Origin: Megalonaias nervosa
Lineage: Eukaryota > Mollusca > Bivalvia > Unionida > Unionidae
Direction of reading: 5' to 3'
DNA length: 64,000 bases
NCBI GenBank assembly: GCA_016617855.1
Contig: JAECUM010001128.1
Coordinates: 62,001 to 126,000, forward strand
Each line of letters begins with the position of its first letter. Position 1 is the first letter of the stretch. Below, in pieces: positions 60,056 through 62,800 of this stretch. A program made the position numbers and the translations under genes. Under the pieces are notes generated by a model. It had not been told where the DNA came from. It saw only the letters and a program-made list of their open reading frames with translations, and ran no database searches.

Positions 60056-62800
60056 AAACTTTTAACCAAAACCTTAAAGCAAATTTTCTTATGCTGTGAG
60101 CTTAATCAAAAGAAAAATAAGGTAAAGTGAGTAGAATGAACTGTCTTAGCTTCCACCCCATGTACATATAAAATCCATTTCAGGTTTGGAAATGTAAGCA
60201 AACATAAAACCTTGTTACAAAATTGTCACCTCGACCCCAAGGTCAATGGGGCAATCACGTGTGTTGCAGAAGGAATTGTCTTAGCTTCAAACTCATGCAA
60301 CCCAAAAATGAATAAAATCCATCAATAGGAGTAAACCTTACACAAATTTTCTGAGACTGTGACACTGACCCCAAGGTCAAATAGGCAAGTGTGTTTCAGA
60401 ATGAAATGTCTTAGCTTCATAATGATTCATCCAAGATACAAACAAATTTCATCAATGGGTTTATGAAATATAAGCAATAAAACAACTTAACCAAAGCAGG
60501 AATTCAATTCTACTATGACTGTAACCTTGATCCCAAGGTTAAATGGGCAAGTGATCATGTTGCAAAATGAACTGCCTTACTTCATAATGATTCAAAATCC
60601 ATCCAGGGGTTTAAGAAATGTAAGAAAATTTTTAAAAAACAACTTTATGAAAACAACAATACAAATCTTCTGAATGTGACCTTGACACCAAGGTCCAAAA
60701 AGCAAGCAACCATGCTGCAGAATGAACCAACTCAGCTTCATAATGATTCATGCCAAGCATGAAAAAATCCATCTCATTATTTAGGAAATATAAGCAAATG
60801 AAAATAATGTAACCAAAACCTTAGGACCAATTTCTATGACTGTGCCTGTAACGACAAAGTGAAAGGAAATGCTTGTACAAAATAATTTGTCTGAGCCTCA
60901 TAATGATTCATTCCAAGTATAACAAGAATCTATCAAGGAGTTTAGGATATATAAGCAAATCAAAATACTTGCACCAAACCAACTTCATTCTTGACAGTAT
61001 GAGTAAATGTATAAATTATTACTAACCCCTAATTTTGGTCCACTGGCTGTTTTTGCTGCTATTATCTTATTATTACAGTTACTGTTGGTTGTTGATAAAC
61101 CATTAACTTACTGCTTATTCTTAAATTTACATGTGTTCCTAAAACAACAGATTAAAGGCACAGGGAAAAAATGAATACTCTAATACCTATTTCAAAAACT
61201 GTAGAAAAACTCTGGCAAAGGATTAGACCAGCTTTAATTTGGCTAATCCTTTAGATCTTCATTCACTAATTTCAGGTATCAAGTCCAAATTATCAATGAC
61301 ACCTGAGGGTGTTTACATTCCGTTTCAACTATGATCTTTGAATGAAGGCACATGTTTCTGGTCAACCTAAATATTGCTTAATTAATGAACTAATCCCAAA
61401 TTAACCCATCAGACAGTGAAATCTGTGTAAACCAAATAACTCTCAGATTTATATCTCATTGTCTGAAATATATTGTGTTCTGTTTTTTTTATTTTTTATT
61501 TTTAATGTACTTTAACAATTTTAGTCATATCACTACAATATCTACAGTGTGGTAGTTTATAGTGATATCTAGCTGAGGCATCATCCCGCAGACATGTAGC
61601 ATCACGTCCCACCCAGTCACATTGTCCTGACATCAGGCCAACCATTCCTAACACTAGCCTCTTAATGCTGAGCACCGAGCAAGACAGCTGTTAGTACCAT
61701 TTTTATAAGTCTTTGGTACAACTCAGCTGGGATTCAAACCTTTGAACCTGTGACCTACTGCATCTGAGGAGGATGCTCTAACCACTTAGACCACTGGAGT
61801 AGTCATCTTTAAATGTAAAATAATGTAAAATAAAGATGCAATGTATTTCATTTATTTTGAACTTTTTTAAAATGGGTGAAAAATTCACGATGAAATGGTT
61901 TTCATTTGTCTATGACTAACACATGACCATGATACCATCTTCATCTATTGAAGTGGCACATTGCAATGGTTAACATGACTGAAATGGTTTTCTATGAAAT
62001 AAAAGATTCACTGATTGGATAAGAAACAGAAATGAAAATGTGTGTCTCAGATTATATGATGAAGTGTAATAAAAATCCATCATTTTTTAAAGTTATCAAT
62101 ATAATACAAAGTGAAATTGTTTGGTACATCCATTTCTTAATAGCTCCGAATCTTGTAACAAGCAAAACATTGTACTTAAACTGTTTGTGAAAAAGTTGAA
62201 ATTCAAAAATTGTTGATACCAGATGGTTGAAGGGCTATACCATAAGCTTACTTTATCTTAGGGCCAGGTTTTCTAAAAATGATGTACCTAATTTTTTAAA
62301 TTACAAAAAATTAATGTAGACTTAACCATCCCATGTCTTTATTACTGCCATTTTGTGTGATTTGACTGATTAAATGTGCAACAGAAAAGAACTTGTTCCT
62401 AATAATATACATGTACTAAAAATTGTACCAGTATTAAGTAGTGCAGGTTGTACCTTTCAAATGTAGATTTTTTCATCATGTGCTAAACATGCAGGAGTAC
62501 AAAATGAGAGCTTTATGATCCCTGAACACAAACAAGTCACACTGATTCAGTGTTCTTTGCAATCATGAAGACCAATGTGGTCTGAAAAAATTCAAACTTC
62601 ACAATTATCTTTATGCTGCAAGAAAAAATAGTTTTGAATAAAATATGCTGCAGCAATGCACATCTGTCTAATCATATTTTGTTGAAAACCCATATTATCA
62701 ATTTTAAGAGAAAGGAACAGGATGAAAAACTCACTCCATAGCACCTAGGTCCATATCTACTTCTTCACCTGTCACAAGAGGGATCTTCTTTTTCTTGTGT
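8010..62800 (-). CDS. TAF2: TAF2, TFIID subunit (TBP-associated factor 2), C-terminal half, 15 exons
   Basis: Exons on the minus strand, in transcript order e1 to e15: 62735-62800, 59384-59516, 55165-55284, 45526-45666, 44321-44431, 40366-40451, 39605-39718, 31290-31429, 28738-28807, 26618-26725, 25937-26036, 19505-19576, 16452-16688, 9100-9262, 8010-8350. They total 2002 nt: one base completing an upstream codon, then 666 codons and the stop. TAF2 is a core TFIID subunit that helps bind the initiator and downstream promoter DNA in the nucleus. Recognised blocks include GEEVDMDLGAMDADSPVLW, PDYMWQYQLKYERDVVAQ, PTPATRKALTDILE, SDNYYRA, LNLKEKKTLLNPT and a final Lys/His run. The M1-aminopeptidase-like N-terminal domain is not in the window. 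Every exon pair joins in phase, with GT-AG borders throughout. The gene converges on the SOD-like gene. Confidence 0.96.
8351..9099. other. TAF2 intron 14
   Basis: AT-rich intron between e14 and e15. I see no repeat family or RNA gene in it. Confidence 0.6.
9100..9262 (-). CDS. TAF2: TAF2 exon e14 (acidic/Ser-rich linker)
   Basis: The acceptor is CCTGCAG|GTG and the donor GCAG|GTGAGC. It encodes VKSEDEGVSTPTRADGPG, then a Ser/Asp/Glu-rich segment ending TLPKTPA. It is a linker of the C-terminal disordered region, poorly conserved in sequence, and is placed by its phase-perfect fit between e13 and e15. Confidence 0.85.
9263..10780. other. TAF2 intron 13, 3' part
   Basis: AT-rich intron with a short (GA)n tract near 9917-9943. 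A 139-codon open frame on the minus strand (10094-10513) has no recognisable domain and is probably fortuitous. Confidence 0.5.
10781..11345. repeat. Diverged long tandem repeat, about 150-230 bp period
   Basis: Blocks recur that read roughly 'CATAAACTAAATGCAAAA', 'AGCCAGTAAAATGTGAAA', 'GGTCACAGTGACATAC', then 'GGTATGGTA' and 'AAGATGCAT'. About four degenerate copies are visible. The style resembles the core repeats of pearl-like elements, but no element ends were found. Confidence 0.55.
11995..12405. repeat. Tandem duplication of about 200 bp
   Basis: Two near-identical segments carry 'CATCGCCTCCATATTGGAAT', 'GATTCGAACCTGGATTCAAT' and 'CACAAACCATAAGTCCTATT', ending in 'TTCTAGGGAAATAAAT'. 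They lie head to tail inside TAF2 intron 13. Confidence 0.9.
12406..13385. other. TAF2 intron 13, middle part
   Basis: AT-rich sequence with a (GT)n then GAGA tract at about 12912-12970 and a diffuse duplication containing 'TATTTATCATGCCATCC' near 13024 and 13198. No gene seen. Confidence 0.5.
13386..13560. repeat. Short minisatellite, about 37-bp unit, about 5 copies
   Basis: Copies carry 'CAGGTACCAGTAATGTGTAA' and 'TATTTCTAGGTAAATT' with substitutions. It lies in TAF2 intron 13. Confidence 0.75.
13862..15115. repeat. Large minisatellite, 54-bp unit, about 23 copies
   Basis: Units carry 'AAATGATGATGCTGATGAAT', 'GCAGACAAAACAGCACTGTC' and 'CAATGTACATATAC' in tandem. Two shortened units lie near 14526 and 14940. 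Variants (GACGATG versus GATGATG, TGTACATATA versus TGCACATATA) are scattered. Because 54 is a multiple of three, several frames on both strands stay open through the array; this is a by-product of the repeat and not evidence of a protein. Confidence 0.95.
15410..16320. repeat. Minisatellite, 53-bp unit, interrupted by a hAT-type element
   Basis: Units carry 'GAAACTGAAGTGTCTATGAT', 'GACAAAGGTTAACTGGCATA' and 'AACTATGTGAAAA'. About twelve regular copies run from 15688 to 16315. Older, diverged units precede the insertion at 15554-15687. Confidence 0.92.
15554..15687 (+). mobile_element. Short hAT-type element (MITE) inside the minisatellite
   Basis: It starts CAGGGGTGGGTAC and ends GACCATGCCTG, giving imperfect inverted ends. 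The interior contains 'GGATACGGCCCGTGG', like the short non-autonomous hAT elements common in animals. Flanking octamers ATCTAAGA and AACTTTGA are a degenerate duplication. The flanks match the same part of the array unit, which supports insertion into a pre-existing array. Strand is arbitrary. Confidence 0.6.
16452..16688 (-). CDS. TAF2: TAF2 exon e13 (acidic linker)
   Basis: The acceptor is TTTACAG|GAC and the donor ATCAAG|GTATTT; phase 0 at both ends, 79 codons. It encodes DMFEEEPVEVIIPKSEPED, then INPLKRKAESPLPFPAVQ, then a segment ending TAFKFRIK. The acidic start corresponds to the DEEE-I-D region after the HEAT-like repeats in animal TAF2. The basic LKRKAE motif could be a nuclear localisation element (inference). 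Confidence 0.9.
16689..19504. other. TAF2 intron 12
   Basis: About 2.8 kb of AT-rich intron. I see no gene, recognisable transposon or tandem array, apart from a 25-bp local duplication of 'GAAATGATGTCTCTT' near 18793 and 18817. Confidence 0.6.
19505..19576 (-). CDS. TAF2: TAF2 exon e12
   Basis: The acceptor is AAATTTCAG|AAT and the donor GGG|GTAAGT; 24 codons, phase 0 at both ends. The peptide includes VLNLKEKKTLLNPT, a conserved TAF2 signature at the end of the HEAT-like region. Confidence 0.94.
19911..20279. mobile_element. 369-bp TIR element, family D, flanked by TA
   Basis: The left end CCATATATACTCGTGTATAAGCC and the right end inverted CTGTATATACTCGCATATAATCC match at 18 of 23 positions; TA flanks both sides. 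No coding capacity. A larger relative lies at 28962-30535, and a lone end (CTGTATATACTCACGTATAAG) lies near 7123. Family assignment is not certain; a TA target would suit Tc1/mariner-type transposition. Confidence 0.6.
20284..21065. other. TAF2 intron 11, part
   Basis: AT-rich intron; nothing recognisable. Confidence 0.5.
21070..23116 (-). mobile_element. Decayed DIRS-type tyrosine-recombinase retroelement, internally deleted (copy 1)
   Basis: The minus strand encodes, in order, the end of RNase H (IDLLVTRWNNKMPTFVL, DPQAWAIDTL), the following block (INPLIWDRSCISDLLDLATD), the start of the recombinase (ATLRLSSTSKVYVGKW) and its catalytic-Arg motif (LTSACRVSELHTLS). These correspond to DIRS elements. 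Frames are broken and the reverse transcriptase is absent. Inverted ends are visible: CATTAACATTA...ACTTTCTGCT...GAATCCA near 21080-21124 has its reverse complement near 23070-23115. A further copy of the end motif at about 21340 may be the internal complementary region. It sits in TAF2 intron 11 in the gene's own orientation. Confidence 0.82.
23117..23390. other. Intron sequence between the DIRS element and the minisatellite
   Basis: Nothing recognisable. Confidence 0.5.
23391..24135. repeat. Minisatellite, about 62-bp unit, about 12 copies
   Basis: Units carry 'TATGTAATGCATTTGTCATG', 'ACAAGATGGGAGGTGAGGTT' and 'GTTATTTGTGCTTTAAGAA' with scattered changes. It lies in TAF2 intron 11. Confidence 0.92.
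24136..25618. other. TAF2 intron 11, part, with a 78-bp duplication
   Basis: 'CATCTCAACTGGACAAGAGT' and the following 58 bases, to 'GGAAATGACTCTTAA', occur twice in tandem at about 24972-25128. Otherwise AT-rich with no gene recognised. Confidence 0.6.
25620..25806 (+). mobile_element. tRNA-derived SINE, family C
   Basis: A tRNA-like head (CTTAGTGGTTAGTATGC box A; GGTTCAAGTTC box B) is followed by a body with 'TTGCTGTGTCATAAA' and the tail 'CACCAAACCAATCCAAAC'. The 3' end recurs at 28157-28216. Retroposed copy, not a functional tRNA gene. Confidence 0.75.
25937..26036 (-). CDS. TAF2: TAF2 exon e11
   Basis: The acceptor is TTTTCAG|C (completing an Asn codon) and the donor CAG|GTAAGA. It encodes TGFSNDSRLRCAIADLYF and ends SALTIPQ, matching the conserved W/S-R-L-R-C-A block of TAF2. 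Confidence 0.93.
26278..26475 (+). mobile_element. tRNA-derived SINE, family B (copy 2)
   Basis: It begins within the variable region after the tRNA head ('AAGAGGTTAGTGTTAGAA') and contains the whole 'ATGTGACTGGGTGGGACATC' body and the 'GTAGCAATATGACTGAAAA' tail. Compare 61515-61803, which keeps the head. Confidence 0.8.
26618..26725 (-). CDS. TAF2: TAF2 exon e10
   Basis: The acceptor is TTTGTAG|G (completing an Arg codon) and the donor ATGAA|GTAAGT. It encodes YRALALLIANPPFTRS and ends EHLVHRLWKMM, matching the N-P-P-F-T and L-W-K-L-M motifs of TAF2. Confidence 0.93.
27103..27357 (+). mobile_element. tRNA-derived SINE, family A, full length with target-site duplication
   Basis: It starts GGGGCCCCGAGTGGCCGAGT, has box B GGGTTCGAGTC and ends in an (AAC)n tail. 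The 13-bp direct repeat CTAACTAGAATTC flanks it at 27090-27102 and 27358-27370, proving insertion by target-primed retroposition. The most complete and least diverged copy in the window. Confidence 0.93.
27371..27975. other. TAF2 intron 9, part
   Basis: No recognisable element; the minisatellite starts after it. Confidence 0.5.
27976..28757. repeat. Minisatellite (29-bp unit, about 25 copies) made from the TAF2 e9 exon end and its 5' splice site
   Basis: The plus-strand unit is 'CCTACCTGATATACTGGTCT' followed by 'GGATCTGTC'. On the minus strand each unit reads GATCCAGACCAGTATATCAG followed by GTAGGG. The last 20 bases of exon e9 are GATCCGGACCAGTATATCAG followed by the authentic donor GTACGT, 19 of 20 identical. 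The array begins in the exon itself (28738-28757) and runs on through the intron, with a SINE tail inserted at 28157-28216. Each unit is therefore a copy of a real exon-intron border. Confidence 0.93.
28157..28216 (+). mobile_element. SINE family C, 3' fragment
   Basis: It shares 'GCTGTGCCATAAAGCACC' and the 'AAACCAAACC' tail with 25620-25806; it interrupts the splice-site minisatellite. Confidence 0.6.
28738..28807 (-). CDS. TAF2: TAF2 exon e9
   Basis: The acceptor is ATTTCAG|CT and the donor ATCAG|GTACGT. It encodes DVNALELNWLLDLVETDPDQ and then YI plus part of an Arg codon, corresponding to the W-L-L-x-x-I block of TAF2. Its 3' end founded the adjoining minisatellite. Confidence 0.92.
28962..30535. 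mobile_element. 1574-bp TIR element, family D, flanked by TA
   Basis: The left end CCATATGTACTTGCTTATAAGT and the right end inverted CTGTATATGCTTGCTTATTAGT match at 17 of 22 positions, with TA on both sides. The interior has no open frame of note. It includes a 51-bp direct duplication around 29780-29870 ('GACATGTGTTCAGTTGTAAC'). It may be a decayed autonomous relative of the 369-bp element at 19911. Confidence 0.55.
30536..31289. other. TAF2 intron 8, part
   Basis: AT-rich intron; nothing recognisable. Confidence 0.5.
31290..31429 (-). CDS. TAF2: TAF2 exon e8
   Basis: The acceptor is TTATTTCAG|C (completing a Ser codon) and the donor CAAAG|GTGAGT. It encodes CLKAIRILQKFGHLPSN, then FKSYAQYG and DIRVTALEVLVDFIK: the C-L-R-A-I-R, K-S-Y-A-x-Y-G and D-I-R-x-x-A-L-E motifs of TAF2. 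Confidence 0.95.
31430..31615. repeat. Duplicated 3' splice-site region of exon e8
   Basis: 'AGCTGAAATAACACAATTAA' begins at the exon border and recurs twice, at about 31463 and 31541, inside two nearly identical segments of about 78 bp. On the minus strand each copy preserves TTATTTCAG|CT, the sequence of the authentic acceptor. Confidence 0.85.
31616..32407. other. TAF2 intron 7, part, with an 80-bp duplication
   Basis: 'AATGATCCTTCAATATGATG' plus 'GATTAATTGTCTCTAGTC' occurs twice in tandem at about 32160-32312. Otherwise AT-rich and featureless. Confidence 0.6.
32417..32672 (-). mobile_element. tRNA-derived SINE, family A (copy 3)
   Basis: Minus-strand copy ending in a (TTG)n tail on the plus strand. 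The flanking direct repeat CCTTTAGCT lies at 32408-32416 and 32674-32682. The box B-like GGGTTCGAGTC is intact. Confidence 0.88.
33190..35425 (-). mobile_element. 5'-truncated LINE (non-LTR retrotransposon) with decayed ORF2
   Basis: On the minus strand, from 35425: a short end of the apurinic endonuclease (STDCDMDHSLMASKV, the final D-x-D-H motif). A linker follows, then reverse transcriptase with NNYRGISLLS, IAFVDLTKAFDLVNR, SSGVKQGCVL and ELLFADDAALT (the catalytic A-D-D). The thumb follows (YTYLGSTISS), then the C-terminal region common to this type (SWFGHVKRMNPGHIPKDLLY). The frame is broken near 34990, 34600, 34390 and 33850, so it is inactive. GC content is clearly higher than in the surrounding intron. 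A short GAC/GAT repeat near 33247-33265 may be its 3' tail. It lies in TAF2 intron 7, same strand as the gene. Confidence 0.92.
35426..37795. other. TAF2 intron 7, part
   Basis: AT-rich intron with a (TTTA)n tract at about 36240-36275. I see no gene or transposon. Confidence 0.55.
37796..39420. repeat. Minisatellite, about 51-bp unit, split by a hAT-type element
   Basis: Units carry 'CTCAGAAAGTTCTCCAAACA', 'TTTACTCAGTATCCACAATG' and 'ATGGTCCAAGA'. About twelve recognisable units precede 38374 and about five follow 39154. The unit shows no similarity to the neighbouring exon borders, unlike three other arrays in this gene. Confidence 0.85.
38375..39145. mobile_element. 771-bp hAT-type non-autonomous element
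   Basis: It starts TAGGCATGAATGG and ends with the inverse of TAGGGATGGATGG. The flanking octamers CTCTGTAT (38367-38374) and CTCTGTAC (39146-39153) form an 8-bp target duplication with one change, as expected of hAT. The interior contains several near-perfect palindromes around AGAATCAGCTAGCTGATTCT and poly-C tracts, and no coding sequence. Confidence 0.8.
39605..39718 (-). CDS. TAF2: TAF2 exon e7
   Basis: The acceptor is ATATTCAG|G (completing a Gly codon) and the donor ATCAG|GTAACC. It encodes QNMNSEMSSDTKLILEEITR, then CLNLEKLLPSYRYVVSI: the I-L-E-E-I-T-R and K-L-L-P-S-Y-R motifs of TAF2. Confidence 0.95.
39876..40130. repeat. Minisatellite, about 43-bp unit, about 6 copies
   Basis: Units carry 'AATAAACATATCTAACTCAA' followed by 'GAACATGTCAATATCTAATC'. 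It lies in the intron between TAF2 e6 and e7. Confidence 0.88.
40366..40451 (-). CDS. TAF2: TAF2 exon e6
   Basis: The acceptor is TATTCCAG|TAC, phase 0, and the donor CTGG|GTATGG. It encodes YSDNYYRAVLVDALAATVTP and ends AVTTVTLA, matching S-D-N-Y-Y-R-A and D-A-L-A-x-x-V-T-P-A-V of TAF2. Its 5' end founded the adjoining minisatellite. Confidence 0.95.
40430..41470. repeat. Minisatellite (38-bp unit, 76-bp double unit, about 25 copies) made from the TAF2 e6 3' splice site and exon start
   Basis: The plus-strand unit is 'GCTCTGTAGTAATTATCTGA' followed by 'GTACTGAAATAGATAA'. On the minus strand this reads TATTTCAG then TACTCAGATAATTACTACAG, which is identical over 20 bases to the start of exon e6 and keeps an AG acceptor in the same place. 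Half of the units are a diverged sister ('ATGATTATGTGTGTATTGAA'), giving a regular 76-bp alternation. The array abuts and overlaps the exon and extends upstream into the intron. Confidence 0.93.
41471..42000. other. TAF2 intron 5, part
   Basis: AT-rich intron, nothing recognisable. Confidence 0.5.
42002..43522 (+). mobile_element. Candidate pearl/Helentron-like non-autonomous element with tandem core
   Basis: The left flank is 'ACAAGAGACCCAAGTGGACC' then 'TGATGCTGCTCACTTGGC'. The core (about 42230-43420) is roughly eight units of 140-150 bp with 'CAGCCAATCAGATGCAAGAT', 'CATCCAAGATCTTGATGATA' and 'ATCAGAAATATGGCTCCAGA'. The right end has a hairpin: AGCTCACTTGAC (43487-43498) and GCCAGGTGAGCT (43505-43516), then CTAA. 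A degenerate copy of this right end lies at 62230-62270. The layout resembles bivalve pearl and Helentron-type elements (recollection). No Rep/helicase coding is present. Confidence 0.6.
43523..44320. other. TAF2 intron 5, part
   Basis: AT-rich; nothing recognisable. Confidence 0.5.
44321..44431 (-). CDS. TAF2: TAF2 exon e5
   Basis: The acceptor is TTTTTCAG|ACC and the donor AAA|GTAAGT; phase 0 at both ends, 37 codons. It encodes TIPVAMAQLRNVHNICPPEV, then RFLLDLFKYNDNSRNK: the P-V-A-M-A, V-H-N-x-C-P and K-Y-N-D-N motifs of TAF2. Confidence 0.95.
44600..45580. repeat. Minisatellite (77-80-bp unit, about 12 copies) made from the TAF2 e4 exon end and its 5' splice site
   Basis: Units carry 'CAGACTAACCTTGAGAAGGT', 'AGCAGTGCTGGAAGTTGTTG', 'AAGTTGTTCTGTCAGATGAT' and 'GGTGAGACAGAACTGAG'. 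On the minus strand 'ACCTTCTCAAG|GTTAGTC' recurs, the same as the e4 exon end and its donor. The match extends back through about 60-70 bases of exon e4 (ATCATCCGACAGAACAACTT in the exon, ATCATCTGACAGAACAACTT in the array). It starts within the exon and fills the following intron almost to e5. Confidence 0.92.
45526..45666 (-). CDS. TAF2: TAF2 exon e4
   Basis: The acceptor is TTTTACAG|GTG and the donor CTCAAG|GTTAGT; 47 codons, phase 0 at both ends. It encodes VANAMESQWAGPPAMMTIFR and KMFGSHSCPS, then NNFNNFQHYHLLK: the W-x-G-P-P-A-M, S-C-P and N-N-F-x-x-F-Q motifs of TAF2. Confidence 0.96.
45667..45965. other. TAF2 intron 3, part
   Basis: AT-rich, nothing recognisable. Confidence 0.45.
45966..46445. 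repeat. Diverged repeat of about 130-160 bp, three to four copies
   Basis: Copies carry 'CAGTGACCTTGACCT', 'AAACCATTTTT' and 'GTCTTTCAGCC' in the same order. The type ('GTGACCTTGACC') recurs at 59850-60990 and looks like a dispersed intron repeat. Confidence 0.65.
46446..47140. other. TAF2 intron 3, part
   Basis: AT-rich; may hold eroded 3' sequence of the hAT relic that follows, but nothing legible. Confidence 0.4.
47145..47700 (-). pseudogene. Decayed hAT transposase with BED zinc finger
   Basis: Minus-strand frames join to a BED-finger-like stretch: KMVTLFNMCKTKIKHADGTT, then NLSTHLQPTIT; the second Cys is kept, the first Cys and final His are eroded. About 130 residues on comes EDIKSCLPLASKVALTTDSC, matching the L-T-T-D-x-W-T-S region of ZBED-type hAT transposases. 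Stops and frameshifts are frequent. No terminal repeats were found. Confidence 0.7.
47701..48430. other. TAF2 intron 3, part
   Basis: AT-rich. Around 48245-48345 the sequence 'CTTCAGTCTCCTAATATATG' then 'GAAGCAGCTTTGAGATTTGC' looks like a SINE-type tail, not assigned. No gene. Confidence 0.4.
48432..53750 (-). mobile_element. Decayed DIRS-type retroelement (copy 2), longer, with RT remnants
   Basis: On the minus strand from about 53750: reverse transcriptase remnants (FGFLIKKDKSC, then LIHLGMRS, near 52900, and LKFLGLLSAAIRPL near 52750). Next an RNase H fragment (VDLITTKWNSNFPAIVSPAT near 52090). After a gap of about 2 kb without clear homology comes the post-RNase H block (VITPLRWDKSWVSDLIDLAT near 49900). 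The recombinase Arg motif (CRVSEIHVLS) and MVLMVQPGFVAKN lie near 49520-49430, then VPVHALKHYLKQTK near 49340. The end motif 'ATCACATTAACATTAG' occurs at about 48449 and 48729, as in copy 1. Frames are heavily broken. The far (5') inverted end was not located, so the 53750 border is approximate. Confidence 0.75.
50905..51070. repeat. Short degenerate repeat, about 22-bp unit
   Basis: 'TTTGCATTCTGTTTGCATTT' style units recur about seven times; a related T-rich stretch lies near 51560-51700. It falls in the part of DIRS copy 2 where homology is lost and may be a later insertion. Confidence 0.6.
53751..55164. other. TAF2 intron 3, 5' part
   Basis: No legible gene; sequence up to about 54000 may still belong to DIRS copy 2. 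A 24-bp duplication ('TAATATCTCCATCCATG') is at 54647-54680. Confidence 0.45.
55165..55284 (-). CDS. TAF2: TAF2 exon e3
   Basis: The acceptor is TTTCTTTCAG|GCT and the donor AAG|GTCAGT; 40 codons, phase 0 at both ends. It encodes AIVALQSLPTPATRKALTD and ENEHCFYHVRLEACVCLTK: the P-T-P-A-x-R-x-A-L-T-D and C-F-Y-x-V-R motifs of TAF2. Confidence 0.96.
55504..55737 (+). mobile_element. tRNA-derived SINE, family A (copy 4, diverged)
   Basis: It begins 'GGTGGCTGAGTGGTCTAAAG', keeps the 'GTGAGAAAGCTTGCCAG' and 'TTTAGCCTATCGTGTAGTG' body and ends 'AAACCCAACAACAAA'. Box B is damaged (GAGATTCAAGC). An older copy than the one at 27103. Confidence 0.85.
55738..56120. other. TAF2 intron 2, part
   Basis: AT-rich, nothing recognisable. 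Confidence 0.45.
56125..56935 (-). pseudogene. Decayed DDE (pogo-like) transposase, N-terminal half
   Basis: The minus strand starts MSLSQWLKSGTPEVKSP and continues with DDHTGAKIARYSIELSK, SIKGKKAGAAYLKS and GELDLLVQ. It then gives VNEGVINVHIVMAGAEG, and after a shift GGHISFCKSWDKICVKM. These match, in order, the leading half of a transposase type common in marine invertebrates (helix-turn-helix region, then G-x-E-L-D and V-I-M-A-A-A-x-G-I motifs; family from memory). Several stops make it a relic. Confidence 0.6.
57050..58282. mobile_element. 1233-bp hAT-type element with perfect 8-bp target duplication
   Basis: Terminal inverted repeats TAGAGCTGTGAA / TTCACAGCTCTA are flanked by CTGTTGAG at 57042-57049 and again at 58283-58290. 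Both subterminal regions contain G-G-G-T-(T)-A-C-C-C motifs, facing inward. A (GGAT)n tract lies at 57317-57360. There is no transposase, so it is non-autonomous. The perfect duplication points to a fairly recent insertion. Confidence 0.92.
58291..59383. other. TAF2 intron 2, part
   Basis: AT-rich. Around 58985-59240 a loose repeat of 'AGCTACATAACA' and 'ACAAGTCTTTAATGTTT' recurs three to four times. No gene. Confidence 0.5.
59384..59516 (-). CDS. TAF2: TAF2 exon e2
   Basis: The acceptor is GTTGCAG|T (completing an Asp codon) and the donor AGTCAG|GTAATC. It encodes ADSPVLWLRVDSEMHLLRHV, then EQPDYMWQYQLKYERDVVAQ, the best conserved block of TAF2. A second AG five bases on would break the frame. 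Confidence 0.97.
59850..60990. repeat. Diverged tandem repeat, about 155-bp unit, 6-7 copies
   Basis: Units carry 'GTGACCTTGACCCCAAGGTC', 'AATGAACTGTCTTAGCTTCA', 'TAATGATTCATCCCA' and 'ATCAATGGGTTTAAGAAAT'. A long (TA)n run at 59979-60047 splits the first unit. It lies in TAF2 intron 1. A degenerate pearl-like right end follows at 62230. Confidence 0.8.
59979..60047. repeat. (TA)n microsatellite
   Basis: About 34 uninterrupted TA dinucleotides; likely length-variable. Confidence 0.95.
60991..61514. other. TAF2 intron 1, part
   Basis: AT-rich, nothing recognisable. Confidence 0.45.
61515..61803 (-). mobile_element. tRNA-derived SINE, family B, full length
   Basis: On the minus strand the head reads 'GTGGTCTAAGTGGTTAGAGC' (box A) and 'GGTTCAAAGGTTTGAATCCC' (box B, partly duplicated). 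The body with 'ATGTGACTGGGTGGGAC' and the tail 'GTAGTGATATGACTAAAA' follow. It is the only one of the three copies that keeps the tRNA-like head, which proves the family is tRNA-derived. Confidence 0.88.
61804..62734. other. TAF2 intron 1, 5' part
   Basis: It includes a degenerate right end of the pearl-like family at 62230-62270 ('CCATAAGCTTACTTTATC', 'GGGCCAGG'). The rest is AT-rich. Confidence 0.5.
62735..62800 (-). CDS. TAF2: TAF2 exon e1 (first in window)
   Basis: The acceptor is CATTACAG|A and the donor ATGGA|GTGAGT. It encodes HKKKKIPLVTGEEVDMDLGAM; the split Asp codon joins e2 to give AMDADSP. It corresponds to the boundary between the aminopeptidase-like domain and the HEAT-like repeats. 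It begins inside a codon, so at least one more exon lies upstream. Confidence 0.95.

Noticed and set aside
59760..60130. Open frames with alternating Ile-Tyr
   Set aside because: They are products of the (TA)n microsatellite.
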